Source of the DNA: an uncultured Clostridia bacterium | Lineage (GTDB): Bacteria > Bacillota > Clostridia > TANB77 > CAG-508 | Direction of reading: 5' to 3' | Assembly: GCA_910589185.1 (NCBI GenBank) | Contig: CAJUSU010000002.1 | Location: forward strand, 5,694 to 69,693 | DNA: 64,000 nt | Shown: positions 10,273-19,549 of the stretch, in pieces | How positions within the stretch are numbered: position 1 is the first letter of the stretch | Layout of the letters: every line of letters starts with the position of its first letter | Position numbers and translations under genes: made by a program | The notes under the pieces: generated by a model | What the model was told of the DNA's origin: nothing | Database searches by the model: none | What the model saw: only the letters and a program-made list of their open reading frames with translations

Positions 10273-10350
10273 GAAAGTGCAATTTCTTGTTATTTAAAGT
10301 GCAAAAATTGCACTTTAAATATTGATATTATATCTTATAATTGATATAAT
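10273..10350 (+). promoter_or_regulatory. fic operator palindrome and sigma-A promoter
   Basis: A perfect 13-bp inverted repeat with a 3-base spacer (ATTTAAAGTGCAA at 10292-10304, complement at 10308-10320) sits directly upstream of a good promoter. The promoter has -35 TTGATA at 10322-10327, a 17-base spacer and -10 TATAAT at 10345-10350. A further half-site GAAAGTGCAATTT lies at 10273-10285. The RNA would start about 14 bases before the fic ATG. Confidence 0.75.
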
Positions 10351-10370
10351 ATATATAGGAGGTATTTCTA

Positions 10371-11429
10371 ATGAATAAAAAGAAAAATTGGAATTTAGAA
10401 TTATCAGAATATATTAAACAAGGTGAACCAAATCAAGTAGAGAAAACTAAAACATGGGAAACAGCAATTGGTTTGCAAGATGTTGATGGATTAAAACCTT
10501 CAAAATACTTAATAAAAACTGCTAAAGAACATATTGAAGGAACAATAGATATTGAAGAAGTCAAAGCAAGAATAGATGAATATTATGAAGTTCAAGGTAG
10601 CAGAAAAAAATTTGAAAAAGAAAATGAAGAAGCAGATAAAGTTGCAGTAAGGATAACAGAAATATTAAGTGAAAAAGCATTTAATTTTTCACCAACAGAA
10701 TTATTAAATATTCATAAAAGATTATTTAAAGATGTATTTGATGGAGCAGGGGTATATAGAGATTATAATTTTACTAAAAAAGAATGGGTATTAAATGGAG
10801 ATACAGTAATATATGCATCATTTGATACCATTAAAGAAACATTAGAATATGATTTTGAGCAAGAAAAAACCTTTTCATATAAAGGATTAAGCTTAGATGA
10901 ATCAATCAAACATCTATGTAGATTCACATCAAATATTTGGCAAGTACATCCATTTTGCGAAGGAAATACAAGGACAACTGCAGTATTTATAATAAAATAT
11001 TTAAGAACTTTTGGATTTAATATTAATGATGAAGTATTTGCTGATAATTCATGGTATTTTAGAAACTCATTAGTAAGAGCTAATTACAAGAATTTTCAAA
11101 AAAATATATTTGAAGATACATCGTTTTTAGAAAAATTCTTTTATAACCTGCTAACAAATGCTAATAATGAATTAAAGAATAGATATACACATATAGATAA
11201 TATTCAAAGTGCAAATGAAAATAATTTAAATGGCAACAATTGCACTTTAGAAGAACAAGCAATTATAAACATATTAAAGAAAGATTCAGGTGCTATACAA
11301 GAAGAAATAGCAAAGCAAATAAATAAATCTGTTAGAACTGTAAAAACATATATGGCAGAAATGCAAGAAAAAGGTTTAATTGAAAGAAAAAATGGTAAAA
11401 AGAATGGCGAATGGATAGTGAACGAGTAA
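10371..11429 (+). CDS. Fic-domain protein with C-terminal winged-helix DNA-binding domain
   Basis: 352 residues. The Fic core carries the catalytic motif HPFCEGNTRT (about 193-202), which matches HxFx(D/E)GNxR, so it should transfer AMP or another nucleotide monophosphate to a protein hydroxyl. Residues about 287-352 form a helix-turn-helix (EEIAKQINKSVRTVKTYMAEMQEKGLIERKNG), a common add-on in autoregulated Fic proteins. ATG 10371 has AGGAGG 8 bases upstream. The gene is monocistronic in appearance, with a palindromic AAAGTGCAA operator upstream. The same half-sites recur inside the gene (11205-11214 and 11240-11248), just where the Fic and HTH domains join. Toxin or defence function is inferred from the neighbourhood; no separate antitoxin gene is visible. 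Confidence 0.88.
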   Translation: MNKKKNWNLELSEYIKQGEPNQVEKTKTWETAIGLQDVDGLKPSKYLIKTAKEHIEGTIDIEEVKARIDEYYEVQGSRKKFEKENEEADKVAVRITEILSEKAFNFSPTELLNIHKRLFKDVFDGAGVYRDYNFTKKEWVLNGDTVIYASFDTIKETLEYDFEQEKTFSYKGLSLDESIKHLCRFTSNIWQVHPFCEGNTRTTAVFIIKYLRTFGFNINDEVFADNSWYFRNSLVRANYKNFQKNIFEDTSFLEKFFYNLLTNANNELKNRYTHIDNIQSANENNLNGNNCTLEEQAIINILKKDSGAIQEEIAKQINKSVRTVKTYMAEMQEKGLIERKNGKKNGEWIVNE

Positions 11430-11454
11430 TAGTAAGTTATCGAGGTGTTAATAG

Positions 11455-12215
11455 ATGAAAGTATTACATATTGATATGGATTTCTTTTTGAATGAAAAAA
11501 CTTCTTTTGAATCTCCTAGAGCATCTTCAGATTTTTATTACCCTTGGAAAGAATGTGGTGTAATTAATTTTTTAGAAGAAAGATTAGGTTTAAACAAAAA
11601 TAATAAAATAGAAGGGAGAATATATATAAAACATTAAGGGAGTTTTTATTTTTGAAAAGAACAAATAGAAAATAAAACATTAAAAATTCCTTTTGAAGTA
11701 ATTCATATAGATTCACACATGGATTTGGGATTAGGTTACGGAAGTTGGAGAATAATAATGGATGATCTTATTAGCAAGGATATGGATAAAAGGTTAATGT
11801 ATATGAAAGAATAATCTTAAACCAAATGAAGGGGACTACCTTCTCTATGCTATTTCCCTTCGTTTGGATTAGTAAATTAGTTCATGTTCCAAATATAAAT
11901 GATAAGCAAAGAAATGATTATATTTTATATACTATGGAAAACTGTAAGGATGGAGCAGATAATATTCAATTATGCCATCATACTAGAGTATCATCTATTT
12001 TATTTAATGATATTTATGATAATGAAGTACAATTGCAAAAATATTATAAATATTGTATTTTTGAACCAAAAGTAAAATTTAATATAATTGACGCTAATAA
12101 TGATTATTTACATAGTAGCTATGATTTTATTACTTTTGCTATATCTCCAAATTATACACCTAAAGAAGCGGATTTTATTATTAATATTATGAAAGAATAC
12201 ATTGATGAAATATAG
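11455..12215 (+). pseudogene. Decayed UPF0489-family (peptide-arginase-like) gene
   Basis: The pieces read as one broken protein. They start MKVLHIDMDFFLNE (ATG 11455), continue after in-frame TAA (11635) and TGA (11653) codons through VIHIDSHMDLGLGYGSWR, then lose one base near 11812 and gain one near 11868 before ending ...EADFIINIMKEYIDEI at 12215. The HIDMDFF start and HIDSHMD metal-binding motif are those of UPF0489 proteins, some of which convert arginine to ornithine in peptides (family knowledge). Two nonsense codons plus two frameshifts, none of them at a CGG codon, mark it as a true pseudogene, unlike the CGG-interrupted genes elsewhere in the window. It may be a remnant of a transferred cassette. 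Confidence 0.7.
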
Positions 12216-12252
12216 TTTTATAATCATATAAAAATTCCAATTTCTATAGATA

Positions 12253-12302
12253 AAAAAGTGTGAAAATGACTTTTAAGATAAAAAGTCATTTTCACACTTT
12301 TT
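12253..12302. terminator. Bidirectional terminator between convergent remnants
   Basis: A perfect 22-bp inverted repeat (12253-12274 and 12281-12302) with a 6-base loop, A-rich on the left and T-rich on the right, lies between the + strand UPF0489 remnant and the - strand small gene. It could stop transcription in both directions. Confidence 0.85.
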
Positions 12303-12315
12303 ATTTTAGATTGTT

Positions 12316-12612
12316 CTATTCCTCAAAACATCCCATAACTAACTGAGCCCCATCCACAAATTCATTTCTATAATACTTCTCAGTAATATAAGTCAAATAC
12401 CTCATAAAATCATCATAAAGAAGACTAAGTTGTTTCTGGGCATAAGTTCTATTCTGCTTAGGAATATTCTTCAAAATATTCTCCCTAAAAAAATCAAATT
12501 TAAAATTGTTTTCTCTATCTTGCTTATCTGCATAACACAAATAAGTTTCTTCTCTAAAATCAAACTAGTCCTTCAAAATATCATTTTCATTTACTTCTCT
12601 AAAATTAACCAT
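12316..12612 (-). pseudogene. Small mobile-element-type protein with an internal stop
   Basis: On the minus strand an ATG at 12612 with GGAGG upstream opens MVNFREVNENDILKD, hits TAG at 12565-12567, then continues in the same frame for about 82 residues (FDFREETYLCYADKQDRENN...QLVMGCFEE) to a stop at 12316. I do not recognise the family. It lies directly downstream of the tnpV remnant in the same orientation, so it is probably cargo of the same element. A single nonsense codon breaks it; a truncated protein starting at an internal Met near 12540 is possible but has no ribosome site. Confidence 0.55.
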
Positions 12613-12624
12613 ATCTGATTCCTC

Positions 12625-12977
12625 CTATACATATAAAATATCATTAAAAACAATTTCTTCAGCTCTATTTTAATATTATTCATAGCCTGAACCCACTCCA
12701 TTTGATGATGTTCTTTTAAATTTTCATCAATATGTTCAACTTCAGCAAGTTGTTTTATGAGTTCATTCACTTTGTCAGTAGTATTTTCATCTATCTCAAT
12801 TAAATGTTGTTTTTAAGTAACACTTATAAGTAATTCAGTATATAAACCCTTTTTATGTTCTTTAATAAAATGTAATCTTAAGCGACCATATTTTCCAATA
12901 TGTTTTTCAGGTTGCTTAGGTAAATATAAGTCAGGAATTAAATAATCTCCCTCTCTATGATAAGTAATTTCATTCAT
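12625..12977 (-). pseudogene. tnpV: Decayed TnpV transposon-encoded protein
   Basis: Minus-strand ATG at 12977 with GGAGG upstream starts MNEITYHREGDYLIPDLYLP, the characteristic TnpV N-terminus (protein carried by Tn4451-like clostridial transposons). The frame is cut by TAA at 12813-12815, resumes with LIEIDENTTDKVNELIKQLAE...MEWVQAMNNIK, and then needs a frame change to reach the usual end AEEIVFNDILYV with stop at 12625. Length to that stop matches TnpV. With a nonsense codon and a frameshift it is dead. It shows that a transposon or integrative element once inserted here. No recombinase gene remains. Confidence 0.72.
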
Positions 12978-13395
12978 TTTCAAAACCTCCAAATTATAAA
13001 AAATTAAAATGTCCCCAATTTATAAATGCTATTTTTGACTTCTTGTGCGACAAGGTTTTTCAGACCTCGGGGACACAATGGGGACAAAAGCACCCAAAAT
13101 TGAGCTAAAAACGCACAAAAGTTCTTAAAATAAAAATAGCTATAAATGTTGATATTTAGATAAAAACTTAATTTTTCATTAAATTACAAAAAATGCTGCT
13201 TAAATTCTCATAACCCGAAGGACATAAGATTAAAGGAGTGGCTGAAAGTGTAAAAATTTAAGAAAAATGACGATAATATAAAATCAAAGTAATTGTTGAG
13301 AAAAAAGTCATTTTATGGTATAAACTATACTAAAGCTACTAAAATAAAGAAAAAATAAGGTGAGTTGTGAAAGATAACTATAGAAAGGAATATAA
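12978..13395. other. Gene-free gap with remnant element end and promoter for the primase-RT gene
   Basis: 418 bases without a gene. The left part (13010-13090) contains repeated GGGGACA-type words (GGGGACACAATGGGGACAAA), possibly the worn end of the tnpV element. The right part holds a good sigma-A promoter (-35 TTGAGA 13296-13301, 17-base spacer, -10 TATAAA 13319-13324) that would drive the primase-RT gene with a leader of roughly 65 bases. No CRISPR repeats, retron-like msr/msd fold or structured RNA was recognised in it. Confidence 0.5.
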
Positions 13396-16300
13396 ATGGA
13401 AGCAGCAGAAAAGATATATAGAGAAATATCAAAAGAACTATTAAATACATTTTTTTACAATCGAAGAGTATTTGCAAAACAAGAAAAAGAAGATAGCGGA
13501 AAAGTAATATTTTTAACTAAATATCAAAGCATTGACAGTGTAAAAATAAAATATGCATTGCAAAATAAGCTTGCACTTATGACTTATCAACAAAATCAAA
13601 ATAATTTAAGATGGGTTTGCTTAGATTTTGATATTCAAAAATGTGTGCAAAAAGAAAAGTACGATTTTTTGCAAGATATGCAATATAGAGAAAAGTTAAT
13701 TGAAGATGTTGAAATTGCAATAAAAAAATTGAAAGAATTAAATATTAATTATGTAATGGAATATTCGGGAAATAGAGGAATACATATTTGGATTTTCTTT
13801 GAAGAGGAAGTTAGTAAAGCTTTAGGATACACAATTATAGAAAAAATATTAGAAAAAATAAAATTTAGATATACTTTTGTAGAAGACTCAGGAATTATGC
13901 TTGATAAATATCCTAAAAACGGAAATGCAGAAGGAAATAGAATTGGATTAGGGGTAAAGATGCCTTTATCGTACCATCAAAAAAGTGAGTGTTATAGCTA
14001 TATAATCGAAAAAACATCAGATATAAGAAGAATACAAGATTTAGACGTGGATTTCCTAAAATTTCAATTAGATATGTTAAGAAAAATAAAAAGGAATTCA
14101 GTCGATGCATTAATTAAAGTATTGAATATATCTAATATTTTAAATTCAGAACAATTTAGTCGTATTAATGGAATGATAGAAAGAGAATATTCATTAGATG
14201 AAATCAAAAATATGCTAAAAAAGTCAAAGATATTTCAAAATATATTTAATAAGAGCAATCTATCAGAATACGAAAGAGATATATTAGTTGGAACACTAAG
14301 CCGAATAAGAAGTAGAAATAATCCAAGCTATGGAAAAGAGATTTTAAAAGACTTTTTTAAGACTTTAGATAACTATAACGAAGATATAACGACAAAAAAA
14401 TTAGAAAAACTAGAAAATTTGTATCCCATTAAGATTGAAGAGATAGAGAAAAAATTAGGAATAAAATGCGAATATTGTAAAAAATATAAAATAAATAATA
14501 CGATGGAATTAATTGATGGAATTGAGTTTGCTAGTTTTAATGAAAATAAAGTTTTGATTAATTGGGTTACCAAAGCAGAAATAGATTATTTAATAAATAA
14601 TGATGAAGTTCCTTTAGAATTTATACAGAATAGATTACAGAGATTAAAAGTAGACGAAATAGAGAAAAAAATAGAGAAAGTCAAAAAAGGAGAAGAACAT
14701 CAAAGAATATTGCCATATAAGTATATACGTCATGAAAAAGAGAAGGATAGAATTTTATATTCTTATTCAGCTGAAGATAGAGTGATTTCAACTACCATTA
14801 TGTTCTTAATAGATAATATTTTAGGAGGAGAGTACACAAACAGTTCAAGTTATAGCTATAAAATAAATAGATATAAATATAAGAATTATAAAATATTCGA
14901 GCCATGGAATAACTTATGGATGAATTATAAGAAAGATATATCAGACAAAATTTACGATCCTAGTTATGATAATTATTATTTACTCAAGCTCGATTTAAGA
15001 AATTTTTATGATAGCATCAACCATATATTTTTAAGGGACTATTTATATAATAGACCAACAGATAATATCAAGATGGTATTAAATAATATGGATTCAAAAC
15101 AGAGAAATGAATATAAAAACTTATGTGAATTTTTGATCCAATTATGTGAGTGTACAAATCCAGAACGTGGAGTGCCACAAGGACCAGCCTTTGCAAGATA
15201 TTTAGCTGAGATATATATACACCAAATTGATTTACTTATAAAAGCAGAAATAAATGAATATACTGAATTTTATTATAGATATGTTGATGATATTGTGATT
15301 TTAGTGGAAGATGGAGAAAAGGCTAAGAATATACTAAAAAAGATCACTGATAAATTAAAAGTATTAGATTTAGAAATGAACTATAAAAAGCAAATATTTG
15401 GGCAGGTAAAAGATATAAAATATGAAGTTATAAGTGATGATATTGAAAAATACTTTATAGATGGAATTGAAGAAGAAACACCACAATTTATAAAAAATAA
15501 AGCTAAGTATATTTTGCAAAATATGTTTGAAAAGATTAAAAAAGATGAAAATGGAGAGTTAGATTATAAAAATATTCCATTCTTTCTTACTCATTTAATG
15601 GATGAAAAATATATAGAAACAAATAAAGAGGATATTATTAAGTGCATTACTAATGCTAATATAGGTAGAGGAAGTATGTATAAGCATTTTTACAACAATA
15701 TTATATTCAGAAATAATATTGAAGATTTAGGGTTCTATGAGAAAATAGAGGGATTGTCTAGAGCTAATTTTATTGATGCACTACTAAAAAATTCTTATAG
15801 AGTAGAAAAATATATCTTACAGAAAATATATAATGATTACATAGAAATAGGAGACCTACAAGAGTACGAAAAAATTGAACTATATATGTTAGCACTTCAA
15901 AATAATCTTACTTTCAATGAAAAGAAGATAGACTATAAGCTATTGCTAGATTGTATAAAATATACAAGTAAATTAAATTTAAATCAATCTATATTACATA
16001 ACATATTAATAGAAATACAAAAAAACGACAACAAAGAAGAAAGATTAAAAGTTTTAGAAGAAATTCTTGGTAAGGCTGAAAGGATTGAGAGGATTGATGA
16101 ATTTATTGATACTGTAGTATCAACAATAGAGCAAATTGATAATAACAAAGGTGTAAAAGTAGAAAATATGCAGGTACTATATAATTTAATTGCTTTTGCT
16201 ACCTTATATCTAAATAATACACAAAAAGTAAGACAGATATGGGAAGTATTACTAGATCAATATAATGAGCAGACATTAAATAAAAATGAATGGTATCGAT

Positions 16301-18582
16301 ATAGAGGAGTAATGTTGCAACATAAATATAATGACAGTACTATAATATCATTTTTAACAAGTGAATTATCAGGAGAAAATATAGTAGAAAATGAAGAAAT
16401 TTCATATATAGAGTTAATGTATATAGCAAGTTTAATAATTTATATATCCAAAATTGATATTGAAAATAAAATTCTTAATAATGAAGATTTAAAAGAAGCA
16501 ATTAAGAAAATTGCTGAACAGAAGAATATGCTTATATTAAAGTGGTGTATTGATGGGAATACAGAGTATTTTCCGAATAAAGAAATTGCATTATTAAATA
16601 GTCAATACAATGACAGAATAGTCATGATATGCAATAGGAATCAGTTATTAGTACGAGGGAGAAAAGAGATATTCGGGGACTCAAAAATCCAAAAAGAAGA
16701 ATGTTGCATAGATGGAGAAGAGAGATTTTTTAAGATATATAAAATAGATTCTCCTTTAGCAGATATATATCAAGTGCTGGATGGAAAAAACTTTTTTGAA
16801 GCATTAAAGTTGTTAGAAAATATTTTTTATGAAATTGAGAAAGAAACATTAGTTAATATTTTTGAAAAGGGAAGTATCGATTGTTTAGGAAAAGTAAAAT
16901 ATCAATATTCAAAATATGATAAAGTTTTTGTAGTAGATGAAAGAATGATAAGCGAAAAGAGGATGGAGGAGATCTCAAGAATTATTATAGAGAAAATTTT
17001 ACAACAAAATAAACTAGAGCCTTTCAAATATGAGTATGGTAGAATTATTGAGTCTAATAATATATGCAGAGAATTTGTACCTAATATACTAAAAAGTTAT
17101 TATGAGAAAATAGAATTTTTAATTGAATTGAATAAAAATATAGAAGAAATACCGATAAATATGAGAAATAATGATTATGAAATTGAAAAAGCGAAAATAC
17201 TCACATTAAAAAATTCTAAAATAGAAGTACTAAAAGATAGAGAGGATTATGCTAGTAATTATAAAATTCTTAAATTATATAATACATTTAAAAATAGTAA
17301 TACAGACAAAATTTTGTATGGAAAGGTGAAAGTTAAAGAGAATAATTTATTTGATGTAATTGACACTTTGAAAAATAGTATTTCTATGAATATAGACCAT
17401 GATATAATAAAAAGTATACTAGAACAATTAGATAAAGATTTAAATAATATAGAAGAAATAATAAAAATAGAAAGTAATCAAATTCAAAAAGTAACCTTTG
17501 AAACTAGTGAAGATGAAGAAACGAATAATATATTCATTAATAAGACAAAATATAATATTAATGAATTAAGAATAATTGAATTTGGAAAGAAAGAAGGCAT
17601 TGTAGGATTAAGTGAGAAAGATATCTTAAAACTAGCAACTAGAAAATATACTTTTTTTGCAGAAAAGAATATTATTATATTGCCAGAATTTATAGAGAAG
17701 GTCTTAGAAATAATAAAAAATAAAGAAGATATATATGATTCTAATAATATACTAAAAGAGGAACAACTAGGAAATAGCGCGTATTATAAACAAGCTATAA
17801 AAAATATAGAAATGCAAAATGACATATCAAAAGAAGAAGCAGAAAAGAAATTAAAGATGTTTTTAAGAAAATATGATTCTAAGTATTATGATGCAATAAT
17901 AGAGCTAATTTCTAAATATAAAATTATAGATGAAGAAGATAGAAAAAATTTTATAAAGGAGCTAAAAAAATATTTAGATGATAATAATTATGTAGTTTGT
18001 TCCCTCAAAAATTATATTAATGACAGGAACGGACTGGATTGTATCTTAAGAAAGGAAAAAGGGTTTGATAGAAGTGAAAGATATGCTAAACGATTGAGAT
18101 TAAATTTATGTGAGAAAGAAGATAGTACGAAAGAAAAGATTGTTATAGTATCAGACATAGGAATAAGTGGAGGTCAAGCGAAAAAGAGACTAAATGATTG
18201 TAAAGTAAATTTAGCAAAATATAAAGAAGTGATATTTTTAAATTGCATATATACTGATAAATATAAAGAAAACATGACAAAAGAATGGAAGGAGTTAAAG
18301 ATAAAATTTAAGGGTAGAGAGATAAAATCAAGCCAATATATGTATAATAAGTTGCATAATAAGTCTAAAGTAAGATTAGAAGAATTTTTTCAAGAAGAAG
18401 AAAATAGAAAAATATTAGAATTGAAAATGCCATTTAACGAAAAGGTGACTTATAGACGATATATTCAAGAGATAGAAAAAGAAGATACTATAAATATATT
18501 ATTAGGAAGATTTAAAAGTATGCCAAAACCTCATCATATTATATTTGATGATACTATCTTTAAGTATAGAAAAGATAAGTAA
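13396..18582 (+). CDS. Primase (AEP)-reverse transcriptase-PRTase-like fusion, candidate defence RT
   Basis: 1728 residues, unusually long. (1) Residues 1-240 are an archaeo-eukaryotic primase: metal motif CLDFD (D77, D79), SGNRGIHIW (S124-H130), and a third block LDKYPKNGNAEGNRIGLGVKMPL (about 170-191) like the TOTE-type primases. (2) A CxxC pair lies near 358-361. (3) The reverse transcriptase has KLDLRNFYDSINH (catalytic Asp about 533), VPQGPAF (about 592), YRYVDDIVIL (YVDD about 630-633) and LEMNYKKQIFG (about 662). (4) About 900 residues of helical, repeat-like sequence follow. (5) Near 1581-1600, KIVIVSDIGISGGQAKKR resembles the PRPP loop of phosphoribosyltransferases. AAAGGA precedes ATG 13396. 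The SprT gene follows immediately. I recall a primase-linked RT among the defence RTs (DRT type 7/UG10), but cannot confirm membership. Confidence 0.85.
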   Translation: MEAAEKIYREISKELLNTFFYNRRVFAKQEKEDSGKVIFLTKYQSIDSVKIKYALQNKLALMTYQQNQNNLRWVCLDFDIQKCVQKEKYDFLQDMQYREKLIEDVEIAIKKLKELNINYVMEYSGNRGIHIWIFFEEEVSKALGYTIIEKILEKIKFRYTFVEDSGIMLDKYPKNGNAEGNRIGLGVKMPLSYHQKSECYSYIIEKTSDIRRIQDLDVDFLKFQLDMLRKIKRNSVDALIKVLNISNILNSEQFSRINGMIEREYSLDEIKNMLKKSKIFQNIFNKSNLSEYERDILVGTLSRIRSRNNPSYGKEILKDFFKTLDNYNEDITTKKLEKLENLYPIKIEEIEKKLGIKCEYCKKYKINNTMELIDGIEFASFNENKVLINWVTKAEIDYLINNDEVPLEFIQNRLQRLKVDEIEKKIEKVKKGEEHQRILPYKYIRHEKEKDRILYSYSAEDRVISTTIMFLIDNILGGEYTNSSSYSYKINRYKYKNYKIFEPWNNLWMNYKKDISDKIYDPSYDNYYLLKLDLRNFYDSINHIFLRDYLYNRPTDNIKMVLNNMDSKQRNEYKNLCEFLIQLCECTNPERGVPQGPAFARYLAEIYIHQIDLLIKAEINEYTEFYYRYVDDIVILVEDGEKAKNILKKITDKLKVLDLEMNYKKQIFGQVKDIKYEVISDDIEKYFIDGIEEETPQFIKNKAKYILQNMFEKIKKDENGELDYKNIPFFLTHLMDEKYIETNKEDIIKCITNANIGRGSMYKHFYNNIIFRNNIEDLGFYEKIEGLSRANFIDALLKNSYRVEKYILQKIYNDYIEIGDLQEYEKIELYMLALQNNLTFNEKKIDYKLLLDCIKYTSKLNLNQSILHNILIEIQKNDNKEERLKVLEEILGKAERIERIDEFIDTVVSTIEQIDNNKGVKVENMQVLYNLIAFATLYLNNTQKVRQIWEVLLDQYNEQTLNKNEWYRYRGVMLQHKYNDSTIISFLTSELSGENIVENEEISYIELMYIASLIIYISKIDIENKILNNEDLKEAIKKIAEQKNMLILKWCIDGNTEYFPNKEIALLNSQYNDRIVMICNRNQLLVRGRKEIFGDSKIQKEECCIDGEERFFKIYKIDSPLADIYQVLDGKNFFEALKLLENIFYEIEKETLVNIFEKGSIDCLGKVKYQYSKYDKVFVVDERMISEKRMEEISRIIIEKILQQNKLEPFKYEYGRIIESNNICREFVPNILKSYYEKIEFLIELNKNIEEIPINMRNNDYEIEKAKILTLKNSKIEVLKDREDYASNYKILKLYNTFKNSNTDKILYGKVKVKENNLFDVIDTLKNSISMNIDHDIIKSILEQLDKDLNNIEEIIKIESNQIQKVTFETSEDEETNNIFINKTKYNINELRIIEFGKKEGIVGLSEKDILKLATRKYTFFAEKNIIILPEFIEKVLEIIKNKEDIYDSNNILKEEQLGNSAYYKQAIKNIEMQNDISKEEAEKKLKMFLRKYDSKYYDAIIELISKYKIIDEEDRKNFIKELKKYLDDNNYVVCSLKNYINDRNGLDCILRKEKGFDRSERYAKRLRLNLCEKEDSTKEKIVIVSDIGISGGQAKKRLNDCKVNLAKYKEVIFLNCIYTDKYKENMTKEWKELKIKFKGREIKSSQYMYNKLHNKSKVRLEEFFQEEENRKILELKMPFNEKVTYRRYIQEIEKEDTINILLGRFKSMPKPHHIIFDDTIFKYRKDK

Positions 18583-18595
18583 TAAGGAGCTAACA

Positions 18596-19180
18596 TTGGA
18601 AGAACAAAAACTAAACTATCTTTACGCACAATGTCTAAATGAACTGATATTCATAGGAATTGATATAAAGAATCAAGAGTTAATAGGAAATATTGACATC
18701 AAACTAACAAAAAGAGCAAGCAAAAGATATGGATGTTGTAAACAGGAAAATCCAGATAAAAAATATAAAATCATACAAAAGAGAGGACATCATAAAATAA
18801 TCAAATATGAAAAATTTCAGAGCCATCATATTGAGATTAGTAATTGGGTTATGAAATTAAACGATGATATCATCAAAAATACAATTATGCATGAACTAAT
18901 ACATTGTATTCCATTTTGCAATAACCATGGAAAAGAATTCAAAAAATATGCTAACTATATTAATGAAAAATTAGATTATCATATTACTACAAAAGGAAAT
19001 ATAGAGGAAGATTATAAAGCAAGCCAGCTAGAATATGTAGAAGTAAATGACTACAAATATAAAATTCAATGTGAAAATTGTGGTCAAGTTATTTACCGAA
19101 AAAGATTTAATCCTAGCTTGATAAAAAGATATCGTTGTGGAAAATGTAAGGGAAAGCTAAAATTAGTAGAAGCAAAATAG
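18596..19180 (+). CDS. SprT-like zinc metalloprotease, partner of the primase-RT protein
   Basis: 194 residues starting from TTG 18596, chosen because AAGGAG (18584-18589) lies six bases upstream; an ATG at 18548 inside the RT gene has no ribosome site. HELIHCIPFCNNHGKEF gives the zincin HExxH motif (about residues 98-102) with a downstream His. The C-terminus carries a zinc ribbon (CENCGQVIYR...RCGKCKG). This is the SprT/Spartan layout, a family known to degrade proteins cross-linked to DNA. The start lies 13 bases after the RT stop codon, so the two are translationally linked and a terminator follows directly. The pairing suggests the protease acts on the RT or on a protein-DNA adduct that the RT makes; that is inference. 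Confidence 0.85.
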   Translation: MEEQKLNYLYAQCLNELIFIGIDIKNQELIGNIDIKLTKRASKRYGCCKQENPDKKYKIIQKRGHHKIIKYEKFQSHHIEISNWVMKLNDDIIKNTIMHELIHCIPFCNNHGKEFKKYANYINEKLDYHITTKGNIEEDYKASQLEYVEVNDYKYKIQCENCGQVIYRKRFNPSLIKRYRCGKCKGKLKLVEAK

Positions 19181-19215
19181 CAAGGGTAGAAGAAAATATG
19201 CTCTTGCTATTTTTT
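19174..19215 (+). terminator. Terminator of the primase-RT/SprT operon
   Basis: An 11-bp inverted repeat (AAAATAGCAAG at 19174-19184, complement at 19203-19213) followed by TTTTT overlaps the SprT stop codon. It closes the two-gene unit. Confidence 0.8.
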
Positions 19216-19216
19216 G

Positions 19217-19549
19217 AAAAAATTTTGATAAGAATAAACTTTTGATAAAATTTGATTAGGGTACTTATCTATTAACATAATTATAACACTAAAGCAAGGT
19301 CGAAATTTGTAGAAATCGGTCAACAGACTGCAAAAAGGTAAAAAACATAATAAATACTATAACGAACATTAAAAAACTTGTCAAAAAAAGTAGAAAATTG
19401 ACGAAAAGAAGCGAGGGAACAAACTAAATGAAATAAAATTTGCAAAAGTGCTTGCAAAAGGAAATACAATTCGTTACAATAACATTATTATTTCAATTGA
19501 TTTATTTCAAAAAATTATTTCGAAAAACAATCCAAAGGAGAAATTTAAA
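19217..19549. other. Intergenic region upstream of comM
   Basis: 333 bases with no convincing gene; an in-frame extension of comM to 19448 lacks a ribosome site. A TGACGAA word at 19399-19405 fits the loose Spo0A-box consensus TGNCGAA, which is weak evidence. An AAAGGAG ribosome site for comM lies at 19534-19540. Confidence 0.4.

Noticed and set aside
13200..13245. Degenerate tRNA-Met-like words (CTCATAACCCGAAGG)
   Set aside because: The anticodon-loop-like stretch lacks pairing arms and no acceptor stem could be built. It could be a worn attachment site, but this is not supportable.
13396..18582. Group II intron, retron or diversity-generating RT
   Set aside because: There is no intron RNA domain V or maturase/HNH, no msr/msd-like inverted repeats nearby, and no template/variable repeat pair. 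The primase fusion and long C-terminus do not fit any of these.
13396..18582. CRISPR-associated RT
   Set aside because: It is not fused or adjacent to cas1; comM, dprA and yraN separate it from the cas operon, and a terminator closes its own two-gene unit.
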